From positions 36,105,213-36,169,212 of the forward strand of contig NC_065531.1 in assembly GCF_020184175.1 (NCBI RefSeq): a DNA stretch of 64,000 nucleotides. Direction: 5' to 3'. The stretch's first letter is position 1, and every line of letters begins with the position of its first letter. This document shows positions 1-14,800 of the stretch, one piece after another. A program made the position numbers and the translations under genes. Below the pieces are notes generated by a model that was not told the DNA's origin, did no database searches, and worked only from the letters and a program-made list of their open reading frames with translations. Source of the stretch: Aphis gossypii (taxonomy: Eukaryota; Arthropoda; Insecta; Hemiptera; Aphididae).

Positions 1-3000
1 AATAAACCCACAATAGATATCCACCCATAATCACTGATGCGGTGATAATAATAACGAAAAGACATACACCGTATACGCGCGAAACCGTAGACGAAACCCG
101 TTAATTCCGTTGATTATAAATTATAATAATATACGTACTTACCTATATATTTTATTGTTGTTGTTTTTTTTTCTTGATAATTCAAAATCATTGGTTTTTC
201 TTGATAATTCGTGCATTGAATAATACTAAGAATAACAATAGTATGTAGGATACAAAAAAAAAAATGAGGATAAACACAGGGACAACAGCTTTTTATAATG
301 TTCGTACTGTTCGTAGTGCGTTTCGCGTGAGTGATATTGATATCAGATACAGTGAAGAATATATTGGGGTTAATAAAAAATAATCACGTGACAGATTGTT
401 GGCAACAGATCAACTAATTACAATATTATTATAGGTTTTATACTAATAAACTTCTACTTGTTGGTCACTAGCACCGCAGCCAACAGTTTATATGAACAAA
501 ACAATAGTAATTTGCTTAATTATTTTGTTAAATCGAGTTTAGAATGATTTCATATTATTTTAAAATTTATTTTCTGCAAATTTGAATATTATATTTTTTT
601 TTTAAATAAAAAATCTTTAAATCTTACATATTTTCTTCTATGTTTATTAAGATGAAGTACATATTATGTAGTCTATAATAAGTATGCGAGTAAATATTAT
701 ATCCACCTGTTATACTGAACTAAAAAAAGTCAAATTATTTAACCAAGTATTTATACAGTTTATTGTGAACACAATATAAAGTAAATAAAAAATAATTATG
801 ATTCATATTTTCAAATTATTAATTGGTATAAATATAAGAAATATTTAATGTAAAATTAACTGAAATAAAAAAAATATATATAGATATGATAAATATAGTA
901 TATTAATTATATGGTAACCTATGATAATTATAATATATGATGTGTATGTAGTACGTATATATTATAGGTACTTATTCAAACAAATATATATATTTTTTTA
1001 ATATTTTTCCTTTTAGTGTTAAATCTGATATAGCCAGTATTTTATTTTATGCCGAACATGGGTAATCAGTGGCATATATTTTTTATGTATGCCGTATGGA
1101 TGCATTATTATCTATATATGATAGATATATTTAATAGTTATAAATACTGAAGAGTGCTTCAAGCGAACACGACTAGCTATTAAAATATCAATTTAAACAC
1201 ATTAGTTTATGACTATAACAGTAAAAAAAAAAAATAGAGAAGAAAAAGGGGCAAAATGTTGTTTCGATCAATAACAGCAACTCATATATTATATATTTAC
1301 GGAATAAGTACATATTATAAATACTATAATATACAAACCTTAAGGCGCACGATGTCTATGCTATCAACGATTTCAGCATGGCGGATCTTATGAAGTTATG
1401 AAAACCGTGTTCATGTGAAGATTACATTTATAAGAATGATACATGACGGTGAGAGATTCGAATTGAATTTTGATTATATTATAGTTGAACATGGTCTGAG
1501 AACTGCAACATGGGTACTTATCTAATAATAATTCAGCCACTGTGGGAAACCAGGTAATGCCATATTAAAAAAAAAAATCTTTAAATCAGTCATTATATCA
1601 AAGAATGCGTTAAATATTAAAAGTGTAAGTGCATTTATTTTTACACATTAAATACAAACAAAGGATACATTAATGCATTCAGTAATTTACGAATACAATT
1701 TCAGTACAAATAAAGAAATAAAAAAACTTTAATCTCAACAGCTGTAGATTGTATAGATGTATCACAAATTATAATTATTTTAATAACTATGCTGTATAAC
1801 CACATACCAAAATCTATATAATAGAAAAATTATAAACCAATATTCTACCATACTGTAGGTATATTATATAATATTATATTCATGCCTTTAACAGTTATTA
1901 TATTATTTTACGACATAAGTTTTAAATAATTTATGTATTATGCATATTGTGTATGTTTATGTGTAAGTTAGGTACATTGTACCCGCACTTACCTGTCACC
2001 GCAACATATGTGTATAAGTATATAATTAATATCAGTTGTCAATCGTTAATATCGAGCAAATAACACAATAGTTAATGTCTATAGTAGGTACATACATACC
2101 AATAGATACAAACACTGTTTAAAAAAAATCCATCATGTTGAGAATGCTTGACTAAATCATGGAAAATCGCATATCCTACATATAAAGATGACCTCGTCAA
2201 ATTAAAAAAAAAATGCGCCAACGGTATTGAACTACGTGCCCAGGTCTTTTCGGTTCTGCCATGTTACAATTACCGATAATCGAGAAAACCTAATTAAATC
2301 AACAGTGAACTTATTTCCAGTTCTCTTTTCTCCCCCCGCCCACTTCATTTCACCGATCTGACCGATTTTTCTCGTATGGCCGCTAGACGACAATTGCTCG
2401 TCGTGGCGAAGGCACTTAGCGCAGGGTGCAAGACATCTGTATAGTGTCACGGAGCATTGTCTACGTGAACTCAATTTTTCAATTGACAATTTTCGTTGAA
2501 TTTATAATTCTCGACGCGTCTATTCATCGTTAAAACTGCAACTTCTAAGTGAAATCGTCATCGAGACGATAATTCAGTCCAATAAAACTCTTCATCAGGC
2601 CATTGTGTTTGATTTTTATTTGCAGGCAGAGCTCACTTATCGCACTGCTCCTAGATTGCTGCTTATATGTATTTATAAGGTATACATATAATAAAATACG
2701 TTACTGCAGCAACCCGAGTGTGACAGATAAACAATTATTATATATCATTCTACTATTATATATAGGTACCTACTATATACGCGTGGAACGAAGATCGTGT
2801 AAATTCTGATTGCTACAGTCCGAAAAGAATAAAATTGAGCCGGACACCATCATCACATGCCCGCCTTTATTATATTACATCGTTATTATTATTATATTTT
2901 TATAGACGGCTTAACAACTCCACAGATCCTCGAGATTAACGGTATACCGTCACGTCGGTATATGATAAAACAATAGCTTTGGTACGCGTTGTCCGAACAA

Positions 3001-5847
3001 TCCAGATATCATTATATACGGTGTGCGGTCTGCCCCTACTTGCCGCTCCGCGCCACAAACTTCCGCTGGGCGCAGTTGCTGATATAATTAAACAGGGAAA
3101 AATAACCGTGTCGGATGGACAAAAACCTATTGGTGTGGGGATCCTTACTATCTTTATCACCTCGACTGCGGCCGAATATTATTCAGGTCGAATTCGGAAG
3201 ACGATGAAATTTCCTATTATAGAAACGGCAACCATCACTATCATTTTTATTTGTTGCAGTAGATATATAATAAAAATTCAAGACGATCGCACGATTCTAA
3301 CAAGGTACCTGTGCTCGAGATCGTAAACCGAAATACCAAATTCTCTTCTATCATTTATTTCCCGCGGTGTCAACGTCATTATCGAAATTATCACGAGTTG
3401 ACTACCGCCGTGATCATAATATTATACAACTATCTATATCTATAGTAGCTTATATGGCTATACAGTTGTCGACTTGTAGTCGGAATATCCCAAACAAATG
3501 TAACTTTTTTATTCGGCATTCGTATTACTATAAACTCGTGTAAGTTGTACGATTATGCGATTGGATTTTATTATTTCGTTACCCTCGATAATGTATTACA
3601 ATAAACTATTTATTATAGCCAGTGCACTGACCCAGTTCAAAGAGAGTTTAACGCCCCGTCTGCCAAAATAAATACCCGCATGTCATACGTCAATTATTAT
3701 TAAAGCAATTCAAACGTTAATCGGTTCCATGCATGGTTAGGTACACCTTTAAAAAAAAATTGCCGTATAATTTAATTTATTCGTTTATTTAAAAAACCTT
3801 TAAATCTGTGGTGAATATTGTATAGCAGACCCGCGATTTAAGTACCTATAGCCATATTAATCAGACTAGAAGACGATAATAAATAACGTGAGTCCTCAAA
3901 TAGTACATGAGTTTTAATTCAGTCGTATTATGTCAATATATCACATACTTTCCAGACAAATATTAATGTTATACTTAAATTATAATATATTTATATGGGT
4001 GAATTAAAATAAATGGGTACTGGGGTAGATAAGTACATTTGAAATATAACATGACGTATAATATGTATTGGATCATTGTTTTATTTTTGTCAGTTTTACC
4101 AATATTAGAATTTATGCTTAGTATTATGGAAATATATAGGTATATAAGCATGTATTAAAATTAACAATATTATGTTATATCCCGTTATTTTATAATGCAT
4201 TTTTCCACGTGTTATTTCTAGAGATTACTGTAATTTAAATATTACATTAATATATTTTACTACATCCGCTATGATAATAATACTGAAGGTGAATATAATT
4301 TTCAAAATCTGTTATACTTTTGACACTTGGCAGTGTATATTACAATGGATAAATCAATATAATTACATTTACTATGGTCCAAAATGATAATAAAATATCT
4401 ATCAAATATAATATGAATAAATAGATTTATTAATATAGGGTTCGGAAATTCTTATATTTCCATGATTAAATTAGTAATAATGTACAACACTGAAATAAAA
4501 CCCAGTATCGAATACTTCAGTAGTTCAGTATTAAATCATAAATAAAATATCATTTTCACTAAAAATTATTAACGTTTTTTTTAAAACAATAATAAGAAAT
4601 CCTTTTTTTTAATTTTCGAAAAAATAATTAGAAATTGAAAATTGTATAGCACGTGAGTACGTGACTTTGTACGAAATTATTAAAATCAAGGATGAACGTT
4701 TAAGCATAATACTATTTTAGTTCAATTTACCGGATGAATATCTAAATATAATTACTCGATATTCGGAATCGAATCGGACGTGGTAAAAACATTCGTTTAG
4801 TCAGAAACGTGAACGGTTACGCAGACACGCAGACATATTATGTAGACGTTTATACCTAATATATATTATGTATATATTTTTTTTATTGAGTTATGAATTT
4901 TTAAAAATATATCTTTAAGCGGGAAAATGTTTTTTTTCAAAACTTCTATATTATATTTTGTTATTTTTTTTCGTCATAAAAATTTTGTCCAGCAATGGGT
5001 ACATCGTTCATACGTGGTTAGCGAATACGTATAACGCAGACAGAAAATGACATACGCAGCTACCGATTTTCCGAGATAGTTCCTTGAACTCAGCACAACG
5101 ATTCGACTCGATTTATACGGTCGCTTCGTAGAATTCCGTTTATATACATATACAAACGGATAGAGAAGACAAAAAATTATTAGAAAAAAAATTACATAGT
5201 TTTTAGTATAAAATATGGTTGGTATTTCGTGATTCAAATCATAAACGGGGTTTTTTTGACGTCCAACAAATATTCAAGCAATATTTCAGTAGTCTATTCA
5301 ACTCGTGATGATGATTAAACTCTAAAAAAATACAAATAAAAAAATCATAACTTGAAGTTGAAGTTTTATATATTATATTATATAAGTGGTATTACGCCAA
5401 TGACAATTTTTTACTAATAGGGTCAAGATATTTTGAATAAATTACTTATATATATATATAATATATATCATAAATTACAAAGTCAAACAAAATAATATAT
5501 AATACATCATACGTGAAAAACAACATACTTACCACAATACAGTGATCTCTTAATCTTCGAGCATACCTACTTAAAATGATATTTTTTTCTGACGACACTG
5601 AAAACGATTATAATTTTTATTGATGAAGAAATATAACCGTTATAATTATTGAGACATTAATAGAAATGATATAACTTATAAAAAAAATATTCTTTATTAT
5701 TAGGTATGTAATATAAAAAGAATGTTTTATCCACACTTGAAATATATATATATATAATATATATAAATATATATAATTATGAAAGTGGTTGATGGTTTAC
5801 TGTTATAAAATCTATAATTTATTAAAGTGTGTGTATTTTTATTTCAG
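1..5847. other. Gene-free 5' flank or 5'-UTR intron of the ZP gene
   Basis: I find no coding exon here. The first coding exon of the ZP-domain gene begins after a splice acceptor at 5847, so a non-coding 5' exon must lie upstream, in this stretch or outside the window. The parts at about 2230-2530 and 2930-3420 are less AT-rich and contain more CG dinucleotides than their surroundings, which would suit a promoter or enhancer, but no core promoter can be assigned by eye. Long TA runs lie near 5445-5470 and 5740-5775. Short open frames here have no recognisable protein character. Confidence 0.6.
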
Positions 5848-5861
5848 GATTCGTTTAAAAT

Positions 5862-8800
5862 ATGAAAGCTGCCGGCGTAGTGCTACATCCCGGTAGTCGA
5901 TCGAGATGGTCACTGTTTTTACTTTTGTGGATAAACTTTGCCAGCGTCTATGGTACGTATCATTATTTATTACAATACATTTATATCTATTCAATATTTA
6001 ACTAAATAAACTATTTTTTTCCATAAAAATATTGTACCATTATAATTTATAGTCATTTAATAATATTATACACGATTCGATTTTTATAGTTTAAATTGTA
6101 TAGTATACATAGAAGTATGAAACTTAGGGAGTTAATTTAAATTTTTTATAATGATTTTAAATTGCATCCACGCACCAATGATATAGCATGTAAAGTTCTT
6201 GAGTCAATATTATAAAAAAATATATTCATAATAATATAAAGAATATAGGTATGGCGAATCGATTGTTTTATAGTGTATGTATTACAATTCATATTCATTT
6301 CGTAGTGAATATTATATCTGTTATAAACAATGAACAATGCTAAAATGATAATAATATTAGTTAGTCATCCTTTTCCACATATAAGTAGGCGACGATGGCA
6401 AAAACCTTATCACGATAAGGTTAAAAATATAAATATTTTTTTTTCGATCGAAATAGATACTTTCTTTAAGCTCTTATTATGAAAATTAAGTTCAACTATA
6501 GTTTTTACTTTAAAAAGATCGTTTTTGGGTATTTAATTATTACCCTATATTTTATCATAAAAATTTATCTACGTTATACACGAATTTACGAGACCAGTAT
6601 GAATTATCTGATACCAAGAACTTAGGTATTATGAAATGTTCACTCATCATTAGGTATACGCATATTGTGATAAATTTTTTTTAAATTATAAAAATGAATA
6701 TGTTAGTAATTATCGAGGTTATAGATTCTCAACTTAGGTTTGGTCAACGGTCATTGGTTCTCATAATATTTTTTTTCATAATCATCTATAGTCTCTATTA
6801 AATACCAACTAAGAATTGAAAATTGCAAATAATTATTAAATATTTCGTTTACACTATTGAAAGTTCTAATTTAGCAATATACTATACGTACTACCCACTC
6901 AAAACACCCTAATGGCCTCAATACGCTCATGCTGAATATAAAATAATCTCTAAGTACTTGAATTTTTTTTATTATTACTATCATAATATGTACCTAATAA
7001 TTTGTTCAATCGAAATTTGGTATAGATACATTTGTATTTATGTGCGATATTATAACGCATTCAGCATTGTGTCTATACATATTAGAATACCATATTATTA
7101 TAATTATATGTTGTACACAATATACTGTGTATTATAGAACGGTGGGTTGTATGTATGGTATAATATAATATGTATAAGGCAATTATACTGTGCGCAAAGG
7201 GAAATATATAATATTATTGGCATAACATAAACGCATTTACGAGATTAAATATGAACGGTTTTTGCTTTAAGCTTTTGTAAATCCCGAAAACTGTATTCCA
7301 CATTATATAGTCGTTATTATTATTATTACGAATGTGCGAGTGTGGCACAATGTAATATAATATATATATTATTATGATTATTGTTGTTGTCGTATGGGAT
7401 GACTGAATTATAAGGCACGGCGAGACGGACGGCGGAAACGGCGACACTGGCCGTTATATTGCATACAGACTATAAACGCACCTGTAATAATATAATAATG
7501 TACTGACATTAATAATAAAATCGTATGTGTGTAAGTGTGTGTACGGTAACTTAAAAATGTACAATTGGATTGTGTGAATCGACCTGGGAACAGAAGATAT
7601 ATTATGACGACGCGTATAGAAGAATATATAGGTACTAGAAGACGGTGAAAAATAAATAAATTCCAATAATACCTACAGCAGCAAGCCATCTGTACATTAT
7701 TATTATTATACAGACACATATTATAGTGTATATATATATATATATAATTATACACGCGCACAAATACACACACACTCGCGGATCCATGCAGCTTATTAGT
7801 GACGTCCGATTGTGTGTATGCTGCGGATGACAGACGGACGCGAAATCGAATGGGAATCGATGAAATAACACACTCGTGTCGGCCGTCTATATGTAATCGA
7901 ACGTTATTTTATATGTATACCTACATCACAATGTATAAGATGGATAGGTATACAATATTATTTGCGATGTGCATTATTATATGAGACGTACCGTCGAGGA
8001 GACAATTGCAGCGGGACCGTCTCGTGGTCGATGATGTATTTTGGTGCAGTACCTTACATATAATATATATATATATTACATATATGTTTTAAATGGGTAC
8101 GTCGTGTATTATAAGACGAGACTGACGTGACGGATTTATTTATTATTGTATTACGTTATTAGGAAATAAGACTATATAAATGCGACGATGATATAAAAAG
8201 TCCGTCGACATTTTTTAATATGACGCGGTCCGTTCACACACGGACGCAGACACTCATGATCGATATATATATTATTCAATATATTTATTATTTAAGTTTA
8301 TAGTATTTTATTCATTGTTTAAACTATATGTTTTTGTTTCAATCGAAATAGTATAACAAGTGCTGTAAGTACACGTGTACGCTAGTTTTCCATTTATATG
8401 TTCTAATAATGTGTTTTTGAAAGGGACAACGGGAGATCGACGTAGACAAATGAATGTTATACGACATAATAGCATATGTGTAATAGTATAGTGATGGTTT
8501 TTAGAGAAGTTGTTGGAGGGAAGATTATCTTCTTTGGGACTTGTTTTATTTCTTTAAATACGTAATATTATAAACATTGTAAAACATAATAAAACATATA
8601 ATATGATAACAATCAAAAGATTTAAATACTCTTCAAAAATATACTTAAGCTTGGATAGCCATCAGCAAGAAAAAGAAAACAATTTTGTTGAACCTTAACA
8701 CTAAATTGACAAGTTACCTCTCAGAATACTTTTCGAAACCACTATTGAGTACTGGCGTGTTAGACACTTAAACTTTGACTGTCAAATCTTATATACTACG

Positions 8801-11800
8801 AATCGTGAAAAGTTGTTCATATGTAAGTGGCCAATCAAAAGTTTTTGATACGCTAACTGATCGCTATATTGTTTTATATTATACCTATATTAGGTACCGA
8901 CCGTCTTACTCAGTACCAAAATAGTCTATACTATTATGTTCATAGACCTCCGATGGTTGTAACTCTCTGAAAGAGTATAATATATGCTATATTGGTATAT
9001 AACACAAATTGATTTGCAAATAATATCAATAAATCATATTATATTTTATATTATACCACCGCGCATCGTACAATTTATAATCGGGTGGTTCCAGAAATAA
9101 CTCATTTCTATATATACCGAAATCATACGGTTTAACAAACGAAATATTTCAGTGTCCGGTGTTATTAATTGAATTACCTATAGGTATTTACGCCGTCTCG
9201 TACATCCGCCCCGCACAATAAAAGAAGATAATTTTTTACCGGAAAAAAATGTTTCTGAAGACATCGACGTTACCCAGCGTTTAGTATTTTTTCTTTCGTT
9301 TTTGCCGTCCGTATATTATTATATTGTAACTACCACTGACACGACCGGCCGTATCTGAACGACGTTGACGTGTACAAGTACACCGACCAAAGAACAAAGC
9401 ATAAAACCGCACGCATAATATTCCTCGGTTCCAGCTGCAGCAGATCAATATTAAATAGTTCTTCAAACTATACATAATAGGCACTGAATTATTCGTGTTT
9501 CCATCATAGTTTTATGACGGTTATAAGTATATTATAATGTTATGTATAGGCTTTAGTGATCAGCACTATCGGTTTCGAGTACGTACTTATGTATATATTG
9601 TGGATTCGTTTTTTTCACTGTGCACATCGTATAAACTTCGTTGAATGTATTTTGCAGTGCAGACGAGTCAACGAAAAAACACGTTGTTGAACGAGGTAAT
9701 CGAACTCTTCTCCAAATACTATATAGTTATATTCACTGGTGCATGCTAATACAAATCATACTCTGAAGGGTTGATTAATTGCTCGTTTATTATTCGTTTT
9801 TTTTTAAGTCAGCACTTGTTTTTCAAACATTTTTTCGGTACCTACCAGTATAGTATAGCCACGGTCTTATCACGGTTCGATTCAATCCGGTGATTCTCAA
9901 TAATATATACTCACTTGATCCCGAAATTCGTTAAATAATTATAATTACCAAAACGGTGTACAAAATACGTATGTTAATTGTTATTTATGCGAAATATAAC
10001 TTATTAATCAGCACCTCATTTGTTTTAAAATACTAACATTTTTTTCATTCACTATTGGGATGATAAAAAATACGTTTATATTACTTTTCTCTTTAAAATG
10101 TATTAAATAGTATGTATATAAAAATATATAAATAATAAAATTTGTATTTGTACCACAAATAACATTAAAGATAAGTATTAGGTTGGTGACATATCATATA
10201 ATAGTTTTATTGAAAAAGCAAATGAAAAACATACGAGATTATGCACAAATTACTTTTATAGGTACTACCTATGTAATAACAAAATTAAAATATTATTTTA
10301 TTTCGTTTTTATACAAGGAACCTAATGAGTAATTATTTAACTTATTTATTTGTAACGATAAATTGAAACATACTTTTAAGATTTAATTTTATAAACACAA
10401 TTTCAAAATTGCACTATAGGTACCTGACTATATAAAAAATATAATTTAAAAGTTATAGTAGTTTGTTCTTTTATACTTTTGACCAATATAACACAATTAA
10501 TTTTATTTGATAAATTTTAAATTAGTTATTAACATTTTCAACTATTCTAAGTCATCCATAGATCATAATAACCACATAATAATATTATCTTTAGACGTTA
10601 GATTTATCTAACCTAGGTTCCTATAATCTATATTCTATAACCACTTTCACGATACAATTTGTTACACATGGAACCCAAGTTCCTACACGTTATATGTAGA
10701 TGGCATGTGTGCCAATAAAGATTGAATATTATAGTTAGTTAAATTAATAATATTAATAATACAAAAATAACATACTAAAAATAAGTATGAATATATTATG
10801 AAAAATCAAAATCATTGTACTAACAATTCTTTTATCGTCTTTGATACTTGAATGTCTGTTTTTTCAGTAAGACTGGGTATAATTTATAGTCTTCGTAGGA
10901 CCGTAGATGACGAAGATGGCCAATTTTCTTTGATGTGTACCCACCTACAGTTATATTGTATTTACCACATATCGTGAAATTCAAAAAAACCTATTAATTT
11001 TATTGTTATTATACATAGTTAGGAAATAAACGCTTATTTTTTTATTCACTATACGCTCTACACGTATATATATAACTATTATTATTATTATTATTTACTT
11101 TTTTATGGAAACAACATTATATTTCCTAAGGAATTTATAATATCAACGACACGAATTAAGTTTTTCCTAACGCTTTTGTTAGTAGACAATGTGTAATACA
11201 CAATAATATGTATACCGCTATCAGATAAATATACCTACAGACAAACAGTTACTACAATAATATAAAATGTGTAGGTAAAAAAAAAAATCAAAATAATGTT
11301 AAAATTTTAAATAATTACTGAATTTGTGAATGTTTAATTTATTTATGTATAATAGGTATGGTTATATTATTGATTTCTCTTATATTCGTTTATTTTGATT
11401 AGATACCTATTCATCTATTTTATTTTCTGTCTTATTGCAGTGTAAAAAAATATACTATCCATCTATCCAATTATTTGAAGATTCATTTTTTTTATGTTTG
11501 TTTTCTCTTCCCATGACATATCATAAAAAATTGTCAATGGAATTTAAAAACAATATCAGAACACTTTCAATTTAAATTAGTAAATAATTTCTAGTATTTA
11601 TTTTTATTATAATAGTGTAATAAATACAATCAACAGTATTAATCTTTATATACATTTAACAATGTATTTAAAAATAATACTTGAATAATTTTATTTCAAA
11701 TTCACTATTGATAATTAACACAAAATCAGAACGTGTATTGTTATATATTTTTAAGTTATATTATATTTAGTTGTGCTTAAAAATATCTTTATAGAGAGTT

Positions 11801-14800
11801 TGCTTAGTTATTTAAAATTCTTCTGAGTAATAAAAAAAAATATATTATTATTATGAATTATAATTAATATTAGTATCTAATTCAAAAGAAATATTAGTTA
11901 CATATTATACACATTTTTTAAATTATAATATTTAACGTATTTAAATTAAATAATTTATAATGTTTGTACCACGCAACTAGTTCAGAAAACACATAAAATC
12001 TCATTTTCACATCATGGTAATAATAATGCGTATGTATTTTTATGTTTTAATATCTGAACGATGAACCCAAATCAGTTTGAATACTATATAAAAATTTTCA
12101 ATGTTAATTTCATCGGTTTAAAGTTGTTCAAACCTTATTATTTTAAAAATAAAATTTATGATCTTTTAGTGTGATTCCGTTTAATACAAACAAACGAATA
12201 AAATTAACGTGTAACGCAAAAATAAAGTAGAATGTTGATAGGATGATGACTGTAAACTCAAAACATGTAGTTAGTATAATTTTACATTAAATCAACACTT
12301 CAATGTAAAAATACTAGGTACTTTTATGCATAGGAACAATGTACTATTATAAATATATCTATAAATTATCTACATCGATCGCACTTTAAAGTCAATGTAT
12401 TCTCACCGAGAAGTGTAACCGATTTTTTAATGTGGAAAAAAAACGATTTGTTCATCCGAATCTATTCAGGATGCACACGTCGGCGGATCACACTTGCGGA
12501 AAGCAAATCTAATTTTTGGTGTTTACATTTTTTTTATTTTTTATTTTTTTTTATGACGCAATCCGTCGATAGTCTTCTTATACATACATGCCGCAGCCAC
12601 TGTGTATGCAATGACTCTAATGATTTACTATTATTGTCCGTGTCTAATTGCTATGCAACAATTAAAACTACCAATCCGCGATCATGAACCGTCGTATGCG
12701 TATTCGTAATTCGTTGTTAGTCGTGATGTACGAAAGTAACGCAGTAGGTACTTATAATACTTATCCGTCAATTCCCTCAACCCGCTAATTTACATATGTG
12801 GCCATCACAAATATTTTTTTAGATAATATGTTAATGCAATAATATAATGTATCTATTATAATAATCAACGAGTACCCATCTTGGGAAATTCCGGGTCAAA
12901 AGTATAACAATCGATATCGTCAACCCAATTCTCAATACGAATAGGAAATGGATAATTTTCACATCACGGGGCGTCATTTGGCTGCTCAAGATGCATAAAC
13001 CAATTTGTCTGCTTACGCCAATTGATATTTAGCAGCACTCTTTTAATATCTACCTATATTACAATGGGGGACATCTTCTCTTTTCGCTCAAGTCTTAACA
13101 GTAGGCAAAAATAATTAGGCTGTAGGTTATTAACGTCGTTTCGTCAACACCATATTCGGTCTATAAATTTTCTGGACATAAATTAATACATATTTATTAT
13201 ACTTTCTCCAGTTCCAATATGAAAGAGAACATGATCTGTATAAAAACTAACTATTTAATTATAATTTTATATTGAATGTTATATATTTATAATATACATA
13301 TCATATTGATATTTTTCATTTTCAATAATGAAAGATTAATATAAAAATTACGAACTAGATTCTGTATAATGAAATAATAAGAAAAAACAATTTTTTTCTC
13401 GAGTCATCTGAAACCATAACCATTTCTTATACATCAATAAGAAAATATTTTTGTTTGAAACTATATTTAATTATATTTTGTTTTTATTTTTATTTCTAGG
13501 TCGAACCGCTTTTGAAAAACTCACTGAATTAGATTATAAAGGCACTACATATTACACAGTAAAAAACTTGACGCTGTACGAGTGCCAAGGATGGTGTCGA
13601 GAAGAGCCAGAGTGTCAAGCAGCTTCATTTAGGTAAAATAATAAAATACATGAAAAAATATTTAAGAGTTTAATAGTTGAACGAGTTTAAAAAAAACTTT
13701 TATAGTAAAATAGTAATATAATAATACAATTAATTATAAAATGTAGTATTCACAATATTTTTGTTTTCAACATTTAAAATATTTATTATTCTGGTAGTTG
13801 ATTTCATCAATTAAGGGGGGAGGGTAAATTAAAACAAAATTATAAAAATGCCAATAATTATTTTATAAAAAAAATTGTTTTAATTCAATTTGAGTCGCAG
13901 GGGTGGGCAAGTGCCAACCTGCCCCACCCTCGCTACGACATAATTTATTTAATTAGTTGTATAATATTTCAACCAGCTATGAATTCATATTTGATAAAAT
14001 GAATCAATTTTAAATGGTTTTTAGACTTGAAACTTTTAAATAAAATATCGATTTGATTTAATTTCAGTTTTGTCTTAAACCCGTTGACGCCCATACAAGA
14101 AACCGTTTGTCAATTACAAAATGAGACAACTGCCAACAATCCAGCGGCAGCCCCTCAGCGCTCCGTTAACTTGTATTACATGGTGAAAATGCAAATACGA
14201 TCTGGTTAGTAATTTAAAAATAGTCCGTTATTTTAATTTCTAGATTATTTTTTATAACCCATATAAGTTAGATCAGGGTTTAAATAATATATATAATGTA
14301 TAGTATGTACCTACCACGCATGCCACATCATCGTTATATATTACATTCCCGCTGAAGCGTAAAGGTATATCGTTAACTCTGTGTCTCTGCAGGCAATTCA
14401 TAACACGGTGAATTTCTATGGGTTCCGTGTCCATTTCATCCACCTCCGTGGTGTACCACCACGTATTGGAATTTTTGTTCTTGGCCATTTGTTAAACAGA
14501 GAATTATCCTCAGATCTTATATTATATACAGACGTGTACTCGTATTAGTGTCTACATTATTATGTGTACATTTTATGTACTTATAATATCAAGGTCAACG
14601 AATGTCTAGGAATTACCATTAAATACGATAAAGAGTAATATCACTATGTACCTACTTATAATATATAGGTAACTATTATTGAGGTACTACTAAAGTACTG
14701 ACTATATTATAATGTATTATAAAAGGTCTAACCAAGGATCATGCAATATTATTATATCGAATGTCTACTATCTTGACGCCGAGCGCTTATAGTCGTTTAG

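Noticed and set aside
2979..3326. 115-codon plus-strand frame in a GC-richer patch
   Set aside because: There is an overlapping frame on the other strand, no recognisable domain and no splice context. The composition explains its length.
7408..7773. 121-codon minus-strand frame
   Set aside because: The translation is built from TA and CA microsatellite (YIYIYIH, THTYTHT) and is not protein-like.
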